A stretch of DNA of 64,000 nucleotides. Source: Ichthyophthirius multifiliis. Lineage: Eukaryota > Ciliophora > Oligohymenophorea > Hymenostomatida. The translations under genes were made by a program, and so were the position numbers. The stretch lies in NCBI RefSeq assembly GCF_000220395.1, contig NW_004086359.1:1-64000 (forward strand), given 5' to 3'. The notes under the pieces were generated by a model, which did no database searches, had not been told where the DNA came from, and saw nothing but the letters and a program-made list of their open reading frames with translations. Positions 48,131-62,900 of this stretch are shown here, piece by piece; positions within the stretch are counted from its first letter, which is position 1; every line of letters begins with the position of its first letter.

Positions 48131-49693
48131 TAATTAATTTTTTTAAATATGACTTTAAAGATTATAATAAAAATTTAACAATTATAAGTTCTGTATTAAT
48201 TTTACTAATTTAATAAATTTTAATAAAAAACATGAATTTAATGATTAATATCTAATCTAATATAATAATATATTATATCTTTTTAATTATGTGTTTATAA
48301 TATTTTCTGTTGTTTATTTTTAAATTTTAGTAAATTAAATTTTTTTTGATTTATATATATATATATTCGCTAGGATAAAGAATAATAATAATAAAAAATA
48401 ATATTTATTAAAATATGAGTTTATTATATTTTTTTTTTTTAAATGTCAATCAATTATAAATAATTTTATAAAAAATATTTATTCTTATATTTTTTTTTTT
48501 TCCTAATTTTAATTTTAAAACTCAATCAAAAAAAAAAGCCTTGACAAAAAATTCATAATAGTCTTTTTTTTTTTGAGTTTTAGATTTTAAAAATAAATTA
48601 TATAAAAATTAAAAAACATTAGAACTAAAAATATTTATGATACTTTAAAATTATCAAATATTAATTATATTATTTTTATAAATTAAAATTAATAATTATC
48701 ATATAATTTTCTTATTATTATAAAAAATATATTAATAATAAAAAGAAAAAATATGAAATGAATTTATTTAAAAATAATTTGTCAATTTATTGTCTTAAAA
48801 TTATGAGAAATTATTTTTTATTGTAAATTAATAATTGCTAATTCATAATATTTTTATTTATATTTAAATTTTTTAAGATAAAAGTTTTATTATATTATAA
48901 ATTTTATTTTAATATTTTTTCCAAATAAATTTTTAATCATGATTATATGATTAAGAATTATATTTGAAATAAAATGTATATTCATAAATATAAAAAAATT
49001 AATTGCTTTAATCCTAATTATTTTGTGTTTCCTGCTTTATTAGAAAAGGAATATATAACAAATTTATTTATTTATTTTATATTTTAATTATAATAAAAAT
49101 TACAGAACTTTTAATATATTTAATAGTTTTATTCTTTCTCATATTATTTTTAAAAAAATTAAATAAATATATTATTATAAATAATTTTTAATTATATATT
49201 TATTTTAAATATGTTAATTATGAATTAATAGATTTTAATTTATTAAAAAAAATATTTTTTCATATATTTAAAACATAATATTTCATTATTTATTTTATAA
49301 ATTTTAAATATAAATAAATTCTTATTATTCTTATTTTTTAAATTATTAATTTACAATATTTCATATAAATATTTAAGAAAAAATCTATTTTTCAAAAGAA
49401 AAGTATAAAAAAAGATTATAAAATATAATATTTTTAATATTCTATTGAGTAATTGGATTTTATAAGAGAAATATAACTCTTTTTATAATTTAATATATTT
49501 CTTATTAAAAAAATATATATTTAATTAAAGAAAATATTTAAATTTATTTGTTAAATTGAAAAAATATTGAAGACATAATTTATATAAAAAATTTAAATTT
49601 AAGCAAGCAAAATACTTATAAAAGAAAAAATAACAAATCTGAGGAGAGATGATTAAAAGAGGAGGTTATAATTTAAAAAACACAGTAGTTTAA
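48131..49693. other. AT-rich intergenic region
   Basis: About 1.5 kb with no coding frame of convincing codon use. It contains an imperfect inverted repeat at 48515-48583. Confidence 0.5.
48515..48583. repeat. Imperfect inverted repeat (possible hairpin)
   Basis: Left arm TAAAACTCAATC plus an A-run (48515-48538) is nearly the reverse complement of the right arm, a T-run followed by GAGTTTTA (48561-48582), with about 22 nt of loop. In such A/T-rich DNA this may be chance, though the ACTC/GAGT pairing at both ends is not just A/T. Confidence 0.35.
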
Positions 49694-50642
49694 TCAAAAT
49701 TCATTTAATTATTTTTTAATTTTTTCTAATTCCTAAAGCATTAATTATATATCATTTTTTATTGATCTCATATAAATTTTCAAATCTTATTAATCCTGTA
49801 CTTATACTTTTTTAAGATCATTGTATTCTATTACTTTTTCTTAAATTTCAGCTTAAATTTAAACTAATTAATCTTTTAAAAATTAAATTCTAATATGAGA
49901 GTTATCAGTGATCATATCAATTTATGATTTATTTGTATTTATTTTTATTGGAGAAACTTAATTATTTAAATTTATTTATTTAGGAACTTATTGTTTGAGC
50001 CTAATTTATTAATTATCAAACCAATTTAAAATTTCCTATTCTTTTTTAAGTCTTTCCTTAATTCTAAACTATTAAATCCATATTTTTATATATTTCTTTA
50101 TAAAAATATATTAAGCCATTTTAGAAATATAGTTTTCTTATTGTTTTTTTTGAAATATAATTTTCCATATTTTAAAAAATTTTTGTTTTTATATTTCAAG
50201 TTTATTTTATACATATTTTTTTATTCTTCTTTATAATTTTTTGTATTTATTCAATTAATTTAAAACTTTTTTTATTAACTTTTATTTTTATTTTTGCCTT
50301 TAATTTTGTATTTGAATTTCTCTTTATTTTATGTGTTTAAAATTTTTTATTAAATTAAAATATTTATAAATAATCATTTTATAATTAAAAATTAGAATCA
50401 TATTGTAAAATAATTATCTTGTTTTTTAATACTTTTTTAAATAATTTATTATTTTTTTATTAAATGTAAAATTACATTTATATTTTCCTTTAATTTATTA
50501 AAACATATTTATTTCGCTTGATTATCTTAAAAGATATGCATATGAAAAACTATTTCCCTTAATTTTATTTCTGTAAATATACATTAGATTTATATTTTTT
50601 AAATACCTTTCTCTCTTTATTTTTAAAGTTAGACTTTTCCAT
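49694..50642 (-). CDS. Small Gln/Lys-rich coiled-coil protein
   Basis: Starts MEKSNFKNKERK, with a likely 36-nt intron at 50571-50606. The clear coding part is the C-terminal half: RLKKEQEILNWFDNQQIRL, NKSQIDMITDNSHIRIQFL, IQEKVIEYNDLKKVQVQ, YMRSIKNDIQLMLQELEKI, ending at TGA 49694-49696. It is helical and coiled-coil-like, with no recognisable domain. The middle (50100-50560) is Lys/Asn-rich and its exact frame is uncertain; the length after removing the visible intron is not a multiple of three, so another intron or a one-base difference is present. It lies 332 bp from the 3' end of the dynein gene on the same strand. Confidence 0.55.
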
Positions 50643-50974
50643 GCATCATAGCACTTTTAAACACTTTCATTAACAAACATTTTTTTTTAATTATATTAAA
50701 TATATAAAGTTTATAATATAAATTATAAAAAAAAATTTAAATATATAATAAATATATAAGATATAAATTATTTAATTTTAATTTTTAAAAAGAATTAAAT
50801 ATTTTCATTATTATTTTAATAAATAATATTATTTTAAATATTTTATAATGATATTTTATTTTTTCAATTCGAGAAAAAAAGTAATAATCTTAAAATAAAT
50901 ACATATTTTTTTAAAATGTAAATTATATATAATTAAAAAAAGCAAATTAAACTTATGTGCATAGAAAATCTATA
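50643..50974. other. AT-rich spacer between dynein 3' end and the coiled-coil gene
   Basis: About 330 bp of nearly pure A/T. It should contain the dynein terminator region and the promoter of the downstream gene; no motif recognised. Confidence 0.4.
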
Positions 50975-53900
50975 TCAATCATTTAAAGCACAAACAAAAG
51001 CAGCTCCTTTTAAAACCCAATAATCAGACTTCTATTTACTTGGGGTATCTATAGCAATAATAAAGTTTGTAGAATGTCCTGTAGTAGATAATGTGCCAGC
51101 CCTAACTGTGGTTTTATATGCAGGCATTTTATAATCTTCAGGTTTAGGCTTATACTATTCAGTAGGAATGAATTCAATAACTGGAGCTTAAGTATACATT
51201 TATCCAGGTTCACTATCATCAAGAACTCCTTTGTAACAGTCAAATTAACAACCTTCAATAAAAAGCCCAGTAATATATGCTCCATTAAGTGAATAATCTT
51301 ATATTTAACTCTGGTCAACAAACTTAGTGAATTTAAATGAAAAGTTAAGTGCATCTATAGCTATTCTATTGTTTCTTGCAAAATTTTGCAAAACAGAAGT
51401 TAAGAAACCTTAAGGGAAAAAGAAAGCCGAAATCCAATAAGTTTTTTATTGAAAATCTGAAGATAACCAATTTTTGAAAAAGTCAATTCTTTTAACTAGA
51501 TCTTCAAACCAAGAAGATAAAGGCTTTAATGAAGGATAAGATTTAGATTTCCACATATCTGGGATTTGATTTAATAATAAACTTTATGATAAATTATCTA
51601 GTTCTAAACTCATAACTACCTCTCCTTTTAATGCTTTTTGTAAATTTTATAAACTATTTTTGATTATTAGTAGTAGTTTATTAAAACGCTCACATTCTTG
51701 GCTTAAGCATACTTGCAAAGAGTCGATAACTTCTTATTTCTTTTGTGTTTGAGTTTCCCTTTTTAATATTGGGGGGAGTTTTTCTTCAAATATTTTACAC
51801 ATTTCTTCTACTAATTGATCAGCTGTCTTTTCGCCTTGACTACCTTAGGAATTTTCACGAGGTTATATTGATTATATTGTTTCTAATGCTAATTTTGATT
51901 CTTTTAGTTGAAACACTACGTTTGCATTTTCATGCATACCAAATACTTCGGGTGATTCAAATGCAGGAAAATTTTCAATAAAATTTCTTTTTTTTATTAA
52001 ATATATTCTTTTTTGTATTTTTTTACTTATAAAATTGTAAATTTTATGCAGAAGGTTAATAATATGTTCCCGATTCTGAAAACTTGTAATTCTCTTTAAG
52101 TACTTCTTCTGTTACAAAATTATTTAATATTGACATTAATGTTCTTCTATCCCAATCATCAGTAACACGTCCTCCATAAGTTATTTATCCAATAACATAT
52201 CTTAATGCGTCCCAAGGAATTTCTTCATTTGCTTCTAACATATCTTTTAGAATTGTTATTCCTGTATCAAGGTCTGAGTCATTAAATTCATAACGTATAT
52301 TCCAGCCTAAAGGACCGAACTTTCTCCTTTCTTAGACTATTGAATGGAAAAAGGATAATGAGAAAAGAAGTTTTTTCCAAGAAGTTAATTTTGTACAATT
52401 TTCTAATCTTTCTTCGGATATTTCTCCGTAAGTTTTAAATATATTTGCTTTTATTCCTTTTGGCCTTTTTAAAAAAAAAAATGTAAATATTATATATATA
52501 AAATTAAAATATACGGTTCATTTGTCAATTTAACACTATTTTATAAAATAGAGACAGGGAAATAATCACAAGGCATAGAAGTAAGGAAGAGTCTAAATTC
52601 AGGAGAAAATTCTTAATTTTAATCATTAAAGTTAAGAATTAATTATTCCAAAGTTGGCATAAAAGATTTACCTAAATGGCAATTTTATAAAATTACCCAA
52701 CTTCCATTTTTAATTCCATTTTCAATTGATTTTTATGCGATTGGCCCTTATCCTTATCCTAAAGAAATAATGGAAAGCTTTTCTTAAGAAACCTTCATAT
52801 CTTTAGAAAATCTTAATAAATTCAAAAGGGGATCAGCTCCTTAAGATAAAATAAAAATAAGAGGAGTTTTAAAATCTGTATCTTTATATACTTCTTCCAT
52901 AATAGCAGCTGTATTAGAAGCAAATCTTTTTCCAAGCGAATTTTCTACATAATAAGTCATTGCATATAGAGTTTTTTCCTCTCTAACTGTTTTAACAAGA
53001 AGCAATTTCTAAAACACAGTTAACTCCGCTTTATATTTAGAAGGGAATTATTATAAAAAAGGTTCTTAAGAATGAATCCATTAATTCCATTCCTTAGGTT
53101 AACTTTTAATACTAGCTATTAATAAATCAAAGCAGGGAATATGAGTACAGAGCTGGCATAAATTTTACCAAACTTTTGCGTTTAGTTGCAATTCAGGGGG
53201 CTATGGCTACGCCTTTTCCTTTAAAATTGGAGCTCCTCTACAAAATGTATGCCATTCGGGTTTAGAAATGTAATTTTCTCTTAATTATATAGCTGTACTT
53301 ACAAGAAAAGAAAAAATACGTTTATGATCATTAAAAAGACCCCTACATATATTCAAATATATAGTTAGTGTAATTTGTTTTATTAGAATATCAACCCTTT
53401 CGTTTATATTTGATGATTTAGGCGAATTTTCAATAATTAAAGAGAATAATTTGTTAAAATAAGCTAATGAAAATTAATACATAGGATCAATTAAAGGTAA
53501 ATCTGCGATAACGAAATATAAAATAGAGCCTCTTTAAGCTACGGATTTATATTAAGAACGTGCTTCTTCAATTTCTACTCTTTTTACTTCAGCTTCAGTA
53601 ATTTTCGTTTTAACTATATCTGACGTTTTTTTTGACAGTTTCAAATTTTCAATTAATTCAACATCATCTAGTATCATACCTTTTGAACTGGTTAGTAATT
53701 CAAGAATTTTATCTTCGTTTTTCTTTAGTTGAGTTTTTCCTTATGCTATTTCAATAATTAGTAGGTTTTTTTCGAATTCGACTTATGGCATTTCTTTTTT
53801 TACAACATCACCTAGTAGTTATTCTTCTAAACCTAGTTCTGTTACTGTGAAATTTATTACGGATACCCTTATGAATATTTCAGGGAGGAAATTTGGATTT

Positions 53901-56900
53901 GGAATTTTTGTTTAGATGTATAAACGAAAATTATCGTCATATTCAATATTAGAATCACCTACTTTGATCATTTTTCTTCTTTTTGAATAAGTAAATTATT
54001 TCATTAATAATGGTTCTAATGATGCTTCTATTGTTTCTTCCATATCTTCTATTATTAATGGTTATCCCTATTTTTGTTTAAATAAAATTAATAAATTATA
54101 GTTTTTTTTTTACCATCCTTATACATTATTCTAAAGTTTAAAATAATTTTTCATCGTTCATTCTTAAAGCAAATAAACTATTTTCAGCTTATAAATTTTT
54201 TATCCAGCGAGAAGCTTATAATTAAGGATCAATTAAAAGAGGGAATGATCTTGAACTAAAAACTATTATGCCATTATTTATCGATACACTATCTGATGGT
54301 AAACCTTTTGCATTCCAATTTCTTATCTTTTATATTTTTTTTAAAAATTAATTTTTTTAAAAAAATAAAAAAATATATACTTAAACTGGATCTCCAAGTA
54401 CATATTCTAAACTTTATTATTCACTAACAAGGATATTTAAATCTTAGCATTTCTATAGCCATTATTAAACTAATTCTTCTCTATATGTGCCTGTAAAAGG
54501 TCCATAATAAGTAACAGAAGATGCAGCTATAAATACATCTCCTATTAATAATTTAATCTATTCTCCTAAAACTCCTACAGTTTCTTTCCATCTTATTTAT
54601 TCATCCGCTAAACCTGTAGATAACTCTTCAGCTCTAATAAGTCTATCTCCAATAGTTTAAATATCCTTGTCTAACCGATCTTTTTCTTATTTATTATCGT
54701 TATATTCTTTTTCAAGTTTACCTACTTTTTCTTCTACTTTTCTTAATTCAGATTGCTTGATATTTAATTCTTTATTAGCTTTTTACAATTCATTATTCAT
54801 TTTTTCCACTATAGCTTTTTTAGAATTTATTTATTTATTTACATCTGTAAAATTAGCAACAGCTCTATGTTAATTATTAATTTAAAAAAAATATATAAAA
54901 AAATAAGAAAAAAGTCGATTACAAAACCCATTCACAAATCGCTTTTGCCGCAGCTTAAATAGAAGCTAATTTTTAAGGATTGAAATTTTCATTTGAAGCT
55001 ATTTTATTTTTTATATTTTTCTCTACTTTAGGCGAAATGCTATAAACATCCAAATTTTTCATTCTAGAAACTAAATTAGGATCTGCTAATAATTTTTTTA
55101 TGCTATCCCAATCTTATTTTTCATCAAAAAGACAACATACACATTATAAAGTGAATAAAACAAGTTCATTAGGATTATTATTGGCTTTAATTTCTGAAAT
55201 AACCTTTCTATCTAAAATATTTAAAGCTTCATTAGCCGCTGCAAGCATAGGAAGTGCTGCTTACAAAACTTTATCAGCTTCAAATTTCATTTCTCGAATT
55301 TCTTAAGCTTTTTCATTAACTTGAACTTCCTCTTCTTTAACAACGGTTCTAACTTTATTAGCTTCGTAACTATCAATTTCTAACTTTTTAATAAGTTCAT
55401 CTTATTCAATAGTTTTTCTTTACAAAACAGGTTTAAGTTCGGTAAGCTTTTCTTTTAGTTCAGCAATAATATCGTTTGCTTCCTTTAATTTAAAAAGACC
55501 ATTAGATAGTTTATTTTTTTAAGACTCCATTTATTCCTGCTTATTTTTTAATAATTCTTTATATCCTTCAATTAAATCAATATAACTTTTCGGCGTTATA
55601 TAAACTCTTCTTCTTAAGTTTTTAAAAAAGTTCTATGTTTATAATTCTACACTTTAATGCACAAATACACAACTTAACGCAAGGCTTTTCTTAACTTCTT
55701 TTGTCATACCTTCAAATTCTAGATTTTACAAAAACATATCTGCAACAGTAAACAAAGCTTCCTCAGGCCAAGGGTTCAACCAATCAATTGTACAGCAATT
55801 TATTATTGATGGGAACATACGCATACGTACCCTTAAAGCATTTCCCACAGGAGATAAAGCTAATACGATATGTAATTAGCTTCTCACTCTTTCTACAAAG
55901 TATTAATATGTATCGGATACTTTATTATCTTTTATTTCTTGCTAGATTAATTAGTTTATTTCCTCTATTTCATCTTTTTACAACATATTGGGAACTTCTC
56001 CACTATTTAATAAGTTATTTACATCTTCCAAGAAACTTTCTTGTAAAATTTATGTATCTGAAAATAAAAATGTAACTCTCTATTATTATTTTTTTAATTT
56101 ATTAAAAAAAAATAATTAAAATAAATTTTACTTTATTGTAAACACCTGCTTTTTTCATCATTCTAAGCAAATCTTCTTTAAATTCTTTTTTTCCATAAGT
56201 TTTTTTCGATTCTATAGTATCTAACTAGCATCCTGCTAAAGCTGAAGCCATTATTGTCAAACTTTTTTTTCCCGAACCACCAACTCCTACAAGCATAAAA
56301 TGTCCTCTTTACAAGGACAAAACTCTAGCAATTCTAGACATATGCTCAACTGCATCTCTAAACAAAACTAGATTAAGTTTAGTTTCTTCCATCATATAAT
56401 CTTTAATTATAGAAGTTAGCTTTTAGAAATCTTTAACTTCTTCATACACTTTATCCTCTTATTCTATTCCTTTTTTAATAAAATCACTAAAAATAAGTGG
56501 TGTTTCTGAAAAGAAAATTTATTCTTTTTTCCAATCAACCTTGAAATTAATAAATAGTTATTTTTGAATTGTATCCATGAACCATCCTCTATCTTCCTCA
56601 TTTATAAGTCTGTCATAAAAAACTCTACTCGCTTCATGAATCCAAAGTTTTACTAAATTATCTACAGAAGATATTATTTAAGGTTTTGCCAAAAGTAATC
56701 CTTAGAAAACTTTTGAAACATCTCTCAAATTGAACACATAATGCTATTTTGCTGGAGTAGGTAATAGTTATTCTGATATGTATTAATAAATATTTAGGGT
56801 AGCATCAACTACGCTTCTATTTTCTCCTAATTCAATAATTTCTTTTCTAAATCTTTTCACTTTTAAGAATTTACAAAAAATACTATTAAAAATATGTGTT

Positions 56901-59900
56901 AAAGACGCTATTTAATTATCTGGAACTGTCATAATATTAAAATGTCTTGTAAATCTTTAACTTAACACACTTCTACCGCCTCCAGGAGGTGCTGCAGCAG
57001 CAATAAGAACAGTTTAATCAATTTCTTTCCACAATAAAGATTTTCTATCATAAAATCCTTTATAATCTTAGTATTACCTAAGAAGTTCTATTGGTGGTTG
57101 TGCTCCGTAAATTTCTACAGAAGGCATATTTATATCATCTACGAAAACTACTAAAATACGTCCAGGTGGAGGCATAAGTATTTATTTTTTATTTTTTCTT
57201 TATGTTTACAGTTTTCCTTCTATTTATCCTTAAGTAGCTAAACTTCCTGTTTTAGCTGAAAAAGTAAGTTCACATGTAGCAATAAAATTCTATTCTTTCA
57301 TTTAATTAAGTGTACTATTTACAATATTAGTTTTTCCAGTTCCAGTCATTCCAGTAAGAAAAACTGGTAGTAGTAAACTAATATATTTATCCAAAAACCA
57401 TGAGTAGCAAGTAGTATCCGAAGTAGGAACTACGAGTTAAAAATAGGACATTTCAGGTGAATAATTAAACTAAGGAATTATTTCTTCCCAATGAACGAAT
57501 TCCCCTTCAGGTTTCGAAAAAGTAAAATAATGATCAAATATATTTCCTCTAGGAAGTGCTTCTGGTGAGAAATATTCATTTAAACAATCTATAAACTCTT
57601 TCACATTATTACTAACTAAAGTAGACCCTATTCCCCATGAAAGAGCCCAAGCAAGAATTTTTTCAAGGGCTTTTTTAGAATTTTCTTATTTTAAAGAATT
57701 ATTTGCATTTTAATCTAATTGTAATATAATTTTAAGATTCTTGCAAGAAGCAATCGCTATATTAGCCTCAACTATAGGAATAGTTTAATTTAATTTCTTT
57801 TTTTTCATAAAACTTACAATTTTTTTAAATTATCCCAAAAAAGAACTCTTAACAAAATCTCTATGGACTTCAAGTATTGGATAAATTTCCTTTTAAAAAT
57901 AACTATCGACAATAGCATCTAATCCAACAACATCTTCATCAATATAAACCATTCCACATCTACTAACAGTAGCAGGTGAAGCCACAGCTAAATCTTGTAC
58001 TTCAAAAAGCATTCTCATCTAAGGTTTAAGCTTTATTCTTTCACCATTTGACAAACATAAAGTCATTGAATCATCAAGTACAGTGTTCATATTTTCAATC
58101 CACAAAGCATCTACAGGTCCATCAAAAAGTACCCATTTTTTATCTTAATTATCAATATTTACATATTCTCGAATCAACGTAGAAGCCAAACCATCTGTCC
58201 AGCTTTATGAAAGAGGATCGAAATCTCCATAAAGTTCTTCCATGGAAATAGATTTAGGATTAAGTATTGACAATAAAATATTTTAAAAATCAGAGTGTGT
58301 ATTTAGTGCTTTTTCGTTTTTTCTCTAATTTTCTAGTTCAAATGACAGTATGATTATTTCAAAATTTATATACATTATGATTTTCCACTCATAGTAGGGC
58401 CTACTATCATAACTCCGAATCTAACTTTCAACGTTTCATGGAATTAAAGGACTTTTTCGATAAAGCTAGGTATGAAAGTTAAACTTTCTTAATTTATTCT
58501 ATATTTAATTACTTCTTCTAACTAATTATCTTACATAGCTGGAATATCTAACCCAGGAAATAAATCCTAAACAATGGCATTAAATAAAGGAATATCAAAA
58601 CTCAAAAACTTCGGAACGTTGGAATCTCTCATAGATCTAATTAAAACGATTTCTTCTGAAATATCCGGTTCTGCCCTTTTTAAAGCTCCTGCCATAACTA
58701 AAACACTTTTCACAGCTCTCATACCAAAATCATAATGATCTTATTAAGAAAGTTATTCAGAACTCAAAGTATATAATTTAGTCATTTTACTTGACAATCC
58801 TTTTGCATTGGAAAAACCTTCTGCGAAAAGCATGATTTCAGCAATTAAAGTATAATCAGGAACCATCATAGCCACTGGTCTGAATAAAATTTTTAGATTA
58901 TCAGGAAGCTCAGTTCTTCCAGCATAACCAGGATTCATTGTAGTGAAAATTCCCATATCAGCAGTTGACCCTAAAGTAACATTTTTTCCAAAAAAGTTGA
59001 ATATTCTTTCTCCTGTATGAGCTAATTTTAAATGAGCTTCTCTAATGGTCAACACTTATTAAGCAATAACGGAAAGAACTTCAATGTTGATTCTATTAAA
59101 TTCATCTAAACATGTCCAAGAACCTGTATATTATAAACCCATGAAAAGCTTTTCCATCATTTTTACATTTACTTGGTCTGAGCAATTAAATACTATACAA
59201 TATTTGCCTAAAGATTTGGCTAAATCTTTACATGATTCTGTTTTTCCTGTACCTGCTGGTCCAGCTGGTGCTGCACCTAACTTAATTCCTAAAGCACCTG
59301 TTATTGTCATCCAGCATCTATCTGTAAGAGGAGTTATTACAAGACGAGATTATGCTCCGATATATTCATAGCCGTAAGGAAGTTTTGCGTTTACTTGTTT
59401 GCAAAATATTTAGTCTTCTTCAACGTAAAAACGAAGCTATTGTTACCAACGAAACTCTGTTACATTCTCTACTCCTTGCTAAGCTAATTCTTCGATTATA
59501 TCACGATAATGAACATCTTATACAGCTAATGCTGATAATGTCTTTCTTTGTAAATCAGTTAATTATCCACGGATTAATTCTGTTAATTCTTCCAATTATG
59601 CTTTTTATTTTTTAAAAATATTAATATATGTAATTTTTATGATATTTTTTTAATATTTACATATATTTCCTTCTAGCCAATCATATAAATCGCCATTAGA
59701 ATCGCCTGATAGATAATTTTCTTCAGTTATTTTAGTCCAATAAACAGCATCAAGTACTAATACAACTTAAGAAGGAAATGAAATGACCCATTATTATCTA
59801 ACAGTATTTTCATCTTCATACTTAATTAAAGCTTATCTAATTACACTCTTAAGTGAATGTTTCATCGAATCTTCTAAATCTTTAAACCATCCTTCCACTT

Positions 59901-62900
59901 CTTCACCTCTTGCTTGGTAATTTTTCAAAGCAACTCTCTCGTTTTCTGCAGAAATCATAGCTCTAAAAAAATATAAAAAAAAATTAATTAAAATAAAATG
60001 TCTTTTTCATAATAAAATTTTTAAAAAATTAAAAAATTTTTTAAACGAATAGATATTTATTATGTATCATTATAAATAGAAAGAAAAATAAAAAAATTTA
60101 ATAAATAATTAATGGAAAATTATTAAATACTAAAAAAAAATATATTATATTTATAAAATTACGTGGCAGTGTCCTAATAATCAAAATCTAATTTGACAAT
60201 ATTTTCAAAGCATTTTCTTAAATGAGGAATAACTGACTTAAGATTTTTGGCTTAAGAAAGTATTTCCAAAAGTTCATCATTAGACAAAAAGAAGAATCTT
60301 TAAAAAACTTCTCTTTTCCTTTCTAAAAGTTCATCAAGTGCTTTCTAAATGACTTCAAAAGTTATATTATTATTTTTCAACATATTATAATGGCTTCTAC
60401 TCTTATAATCATCAGCCAATTTCTTCGCATTACTATTATCTTTTAATTACTTCATTAATCTTTTCCAATTTGCATCTGCTGCATTGAATATTTTGGCTTC
60501 TTTTGGCATCATTTTTGTTGCATAAGGAGATGTTAATATAGGTTCTAAATACAGCCAATTTCTTTAATGTACATACCATTCGTCTAATAACTCTTATAGA
60601 TATCTAAAAAGTTTCTATTATTCGTCTACTCTGTCGAATATTCTTCCTACAAACCTTGAGGCTAAAATATTATTTACAGTTAGTAAAGTATCATCCAGTT
60701 TAGAAATTAAATCTTCGTTATTTCCCAAAATATAAGCATCGTTCTTGTCTTTATATTACTAAACCTAAATTTAAAAAGAAGGCCATAAATGTTCAACATG
60801 AGCTACCATTTTTTTCAATTCAATTTCTTTCGCTGCTTTTAAAGCTATTTCTGCTATTTTGTCTTTATAATTTACTATATCATTATCGATTATCCACCCA
60901 ATAGTATATTAGGGATCGTTTATATCATGAAAATAGACTAACTTTGGAGATTATTCAAAAATAGATGATTATTTTAATAATTCATTTTAACCTCTTAATA
61001 ATGATCTTATTTCTTCCCATGGTTATTCTGTAGCTGTTAAAGCAGGGTCTTTTAAAGAATGAAGTAATTAAAGAAAAATTTTAAAATCTTCCAATTCTTT
61101 TTTAAATAATCTAGCTACATCGTTTGTTTCTAATTCTTTAGCGCAATTATTTGCTATTTTTGAAAGTTTTTCAACTATGTCTTATATTTCTTCCAAGTCA
61201 GCTTCTTAGAATTATTGAGAACTCCATTTTTAAATACTTTCTTTCCATTACTTTTTTCCAGTCCATAATTTTTCTATAACTTTAAATTCTTTTGAAAATT
61301 ATTCTAATTTTTCAAATTAAGTTAATTCTATTTACATTGCAAATTAAAATTCGTTTATTTTTTTACTCTATTTTTCTATATCAACCAATTTTAAACCTAT
61401 TTCCAGAATTTGTTTACATGTTTCTGCTATTGGAGCTTCAATTTTAGCATAATCAATTTAAGAAAGGTGCTCTTCTAAGTCTTTTAAATCTTCCTTTATT
61501 CCAGGAACCATTGAATCTAGTTATTTTTGAAATTTTTTCAAGTTTTACTCTGCCAAATCTTATGCATCTTGTATTTTTTGCCTTAAAGTTTATATTTAGG
61601 TAGCTGCTTCTTTAACTTTAACCTTATACATTTCTGGCAATTTAATTTTGAATTCTTCCAAAAGGAAAAAAAGTTCTTAAATCTCGCTATTTTCTGAAGT
61701 CATTTCTTCTAATTTGTTAGCAATAGTATTTACATTTTCGTTATGTTGAATAAACTGATCAACATTCACAGGTGCTATTGCTATTCTTTAATTATCTTAA
61801 TGTAATTTTATATAAAATTTAGAAGCTTTTTTAAATAAAAGTTCAGGAAGCATTTTTGTTAATTCATTAAGGCAATTTATTGATACATTTTTTATTTTAT
61901 CTTTTAATTTTGAATTATCGAAAAATATTAATCCTAATTCTTTATTAGGTTCTATTGCTTGAAGTCGGGAATCTTAATCTCTAAATTCTTAAATCATTTC
62001 TTTAAATTTCGCATTTTCATATTCTTCTACTTTATCCCATTATATAGAGTTATTTTCATGATAAATGTGTAAAAACTCAATTAAGAAATTTGCATATTTT
62101 TCTACAAAATCAAAAGAATATCCCAGCACTTCCCCAATTTCAAATTAGCTTTATCTAAACAACTAATCTTGAGTAATAATGGAATATAAATCAATGCTAT
62201 CTTCATCTTCTTTATTCTAATTATTATCTTCAACTTTTATAAATTCCCTTAATTCTTCTAAATTTACTAACTATTTGTGTTTTTGGCAAATTCTTTAAAT
62301 ACTTTTGGACACAATTTCTTCAAAAATACTTTTTAGAATTTCCTTATCAGGTAAAAATCTCAAGTAAACATTATCAAAATAAGCTTCAATCACAATCATA
62401 GATGACAATGAAGAATACCTTTCTCCGTGTTTTTCACTATGATCTTTTAAATATTTAATAATTGATTAAGTCGAATTATTCATCATTGAAATTTTTGAAT
62501 CTACAATAAGATAGTCTACTAATCTAACAAATTTATTTAATCTTTTGTAATGAGTCCTTATTGTGGCTTCTTACGTATAAGGCATTTCCTTTCCTGTTTC
62601 ATCTCCGACTAATAAAGGTGCTTTTTCTTTTATTTCATCCTCTTCGTTTTAGTCACTAAAAGGAATTCTGTTTTCTTCTTTGAAAGATTATAATGATCTT
62701 TTGCAATTTTGGACCACTAAATCTTTTATTTCACTTTCCATTCTTTCAAAGCTAAAATCAGTGTTTGATAATCGGAAGGCTTCTTACGTTTTTTTGAATT
62801 CCTCATATCTCTAGGCACTTGATATATTCATATCCATATATCTAAAATCTTAACTTTCCAAGCACAAACCTCTAATTTCTAATATAGCAGGTTATAAATT

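Noticed and set aside
54667-56075. Several plus-strand frames across 54.6-56.1 kb
   Set aside because: All lie opposite the dynein stalk and AAA4 region, whose minus-strand reading matches the family throughout.
59084-59615. Two plus-strand frames near the dynein AAA1 region
   Set aside because: Antisense to AAA1 and the linker, which read GPAGTGKT and [12 protein letters not shown] on the minus strand.
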